DNA of 64,000 nt, from positions 1 through 64,000 of IMG/VR virus record IMGVR_UViG_3300049255_000272, one strand, 5' to 3'. The position numbers and the translations under genes were made by a program. Positions 62,714-64,000 of this stretch are shown one piece after another. The notes beneath the pieces are model-generated. The model worked only from the letters and a program-made list of their open reading frames with translations. It was not told the DNA's origin and made no database searches. Within the stretch, counting starts at the first letter, position 1, and each line of letters begins with the position of its first letter. This DNA is from a virus.

Positions 62714-63150
62714 TGCCGTACAAAGACCCCCAGAAAAGGAAGGCAGCATCTATAGAACGGAGTAAGAAAAGCCGTGAACTGAATCCAGAAGCGTATGCCG
62801 CCAGCAAAAAAAGAAGTGTTGCGACTCGGCGCGAACGCGATGGGTTAGATCCTCTCCACTCTGAGAGCGTCCGTCGACGAAACCTCAAGAACGATTACGG
62901 CATCCCTCCTGAAGACTATGATCAAATTCTCGTTGAACAGAATGGAGTCTGTGCCATATGTCGCGAGAAGGAAGTGCGCACGATAAACGGCAAAGTCATC
63001 CGTCTTTCCGTGGACCGCGATCACAAGACAAACGTGATCCGTGGTCTTCTATGCACAGATTGCAATAGGGCTCTTGAGCTGATGAAAGACAGTTCCATTC
63101 AGTTGCGGATGGCCGCCGAGTATCTGGAGAAGTCAAAGTGCCCGCGGTGA
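62713..63150 (+). CDS. Endonuclease VII-like (recombination endonuclease) protein
   Basis: 145 residues from ATG 62713, overlapping the stop of the collagen gene. A basic N-terminus is followed by the Endonuclease_7 core: YGIPPEDYDQILVEQNGVC, CAICREKE, LSVDRDHKTNVIRGLLCTDCNRALELMKD, with the two CxxC knuckles and the DRDH motif. T4 endonuclease VII resolves branched DNA; stand-alone copies like this one in fibre clusters often act as homing endonucleases. The base composition is lower in GC than the flanking genes. Position between two fibre genes suggests insertion. Confidence 0.85.
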   Translation: MPYKDPQKRKAASIERSKKSRELNPEAYAASKKRSVATRRERDGLDPLHSESVRRRNLKNDYGIPPEDYDQILVEQNGVCAICREKEVRTINGKVIRLSVDRDHKTNVIRGLLCTDCNRALELMKDSSIQLRMAAEYLEKSKCPR

Positions 63151-64000
63151 TAGTAGCTGCTCCCGCCCCGATCTTCGTCGATACGAGCCAGGGGACCCCC
63201 GGATTCCCCTCGCCCACGGGCGGGGTGATGACTGTGCAGGGCCAAAACGGCATGATGCCAGTTGGCGTGACGGGACCCATTCAAGTCACGCAGCCGACCG
63301 CAGCGAACCTCAATGCGACCGTGGTCGGACTTGGTGCCGCTGGCGGCCCCACAGGTGGAGTTCTTTCCACTCAAATTCCTGATACAACAGGCTCTGGGCT
63401 TCTGAATGCGTTGAATGCAGCGGTTCAGGTGGCACTCGCGGGATCGCAGAGCGTTGGATTCCAGCTTCTTTCAGGTACACTCATCGGCACGATCGTTCCC
63501 GAAATCTCCTTTGATGGTGGAACTACTTGGAACACGTCATTTTTTGACGATCCGGCGACAGGTTCCAAAGCTTCGACTATCGTATTCTCTTCGGCGAATG
63601 GAACTACAGGTAAAACGATCGTCGGTGCAGGTGGCGCATCGCACGCTCGCGTCAGAGTTTCTGCGTTCACTTCAGGCTCGGCGAACTGTGCGATGCGGGC
63701 GAGCCAAGTTAGAGATCCATCCACTCTGTTCGATGGTCCAATTGGCGTTACTGGCGCCATGCCACCTACAGCCGCCATGGTTGGAGGTATCGACGCTTCC
63801 AACACTCTGCGCTCTATTATTACCGACGTTAATGGTCTCGCTCTAACTGGAAATTTTGCCTACGCGGCGGCAGTCGCAAGGATTTCTGGTGCATACGTCG
63901 GCCACACGGTTGGTTTCAATTCTTCGGGTTCTGCGGGACAATTGTCTGCGACTGCATATACAGAGCAGACTTCCGCTGCAATTCGATCCCTCAAATCGGC
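63138..64000 (+). CDS. Putative fibre/baseplate protein, N-terminal part, truncated by window end
   Basis: Open from GTG 63138 (GGAG upstream at suitable distance) to the window end, 287 codons. N-terminal 60 residues are Pro/Gly/Thr-rich; from about 95 a beta-rich domain follows (FQLLSGTLIGTIVPEISFDGGTTWNTSFF, ASHARVRVSAFTSGSANCAMRAS), which resembles a domain found in phage tail/fibre proteins. The start overlaps the endonuclease gene by 13 nt. The remainder lies outside the window. Confidence 0.65.
   Translation, partial: MPAVIVAAPAPIFVDTSQGTPGFPSPTGGVMTVQGQNGMMPVGVTGPIQVTQPTAANLNATVVGLGAAGGPTGGVLSTQIPDTTGSGLLNALNAAVQVALAGSQSVGFQLLSGTLIGTIVPEISFDGGTTWNTSFFDDPATGSKASTIVFSSANGTTGKTIVGAGGASHARVRVSAFTSGSANCAMRASQVRDPSTLFDGPIGVTGAMPPTAAMVGGIDASNTLRSIITDVNGLALTGNFAYAAAVARISGAYVGHTVGFNSSGSAGQLSATAYTEQTSAAIRSLKS

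Noticed and set aside
1-64000. tRNA or rRNA genes
   Set aside because: I looked for cloverleaf-like stretches in the non-coding gaps and saw none; a program search would be decisive.

Overview
The window is part of the genome of a large tailed bacteriophage (Caudoviricetes). It carries a nearly continuous head-morphogenesis and virion-protein cluster: terminase large subunit, portal, intein-interrupted capsid protease, scaffold-like protein, decoration-protein candidate and HK97-type major capsid protein, then a long tail-fibre region with three collagen-like proteins. Base composition is GC-rich and coding density is very high. The host cannot be named. Peptidoglycan genes show a walled bacterium, and the many TANNNT-type -10 sequences placed 5-6 nt before start codons suggest a high-GC bacterium in which leaderless mRNAs are usual.

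Layout. (a) 1-1456: the 3' end of a nucleoside hydrolase gene, small unknown genes, a tandem 17-bp repeat and a leader-peptide/hairpin arrangement. (b) 1481-17919, + strand: unknown virion-type proteins, TerL (8351), portal (11087), and several large acidic, Gln-rich or Lys-rich proteins that look like internal-head or scaffold components. (c) 17920-18650, - strand: two small genes. (d) 18728-24867, + strand: capsid maturation protease with a 392-residue LAGLIDADG intein next to its catalytic Ser, scaffold-like protein, decoration candidate, major capsid protein and a strong hairpin terminator. (e) 24936-28926, - strand: small Cys and basic proteins, a DUF932-like protein and an SF2 helicase. 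(f) 28968-40419: a mosaic of short genes on both strands, including a KptA/Tpt1 RNA 2'-phosphotransferase, a 2H phosphoesterase, an amidase endolysin candidate, a VWA protein and a membrane-anchored GT51 peptidoglycan glycosyltransferase. (g) 40480-64000, mostly + strand: virion proteins, an HNH endonuclease, a SWIM zinc-finger protein with an acidic tail, an FmdB-like zinc ribbon, three collagen-like fibre proteins (350, 2295 and 1567 aa), an endonuclease VII-like gene and the start of another fibre or baseplate protein.

How it fits together. TerL and portal load DNA into a prohead built from the major capsid protein on scaffold-like proteins and matured by the protease. A short peptide, [RI]-[LF]-x-x-I-A-x-x-[VI], recurs in at least seven otherwise unrelated proteins and could be a prohead-targeting tag. 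Two promoter-like classes are visible: TAGSCT[GT]YYYAT a short way upstream of virion genes, and TANNNT-N5-6-[AG]TG, suggesting leaderless mRNAs, mostly in the mixed-strand accessory regions. The most unusual features are the intein position, the shared peptide tag, the phage-borne RNA-end enzymes, the peptidoglycan synthase, and collagen rods that could be roughly 0.4-0.6 micrometres long if fully triple-helical.
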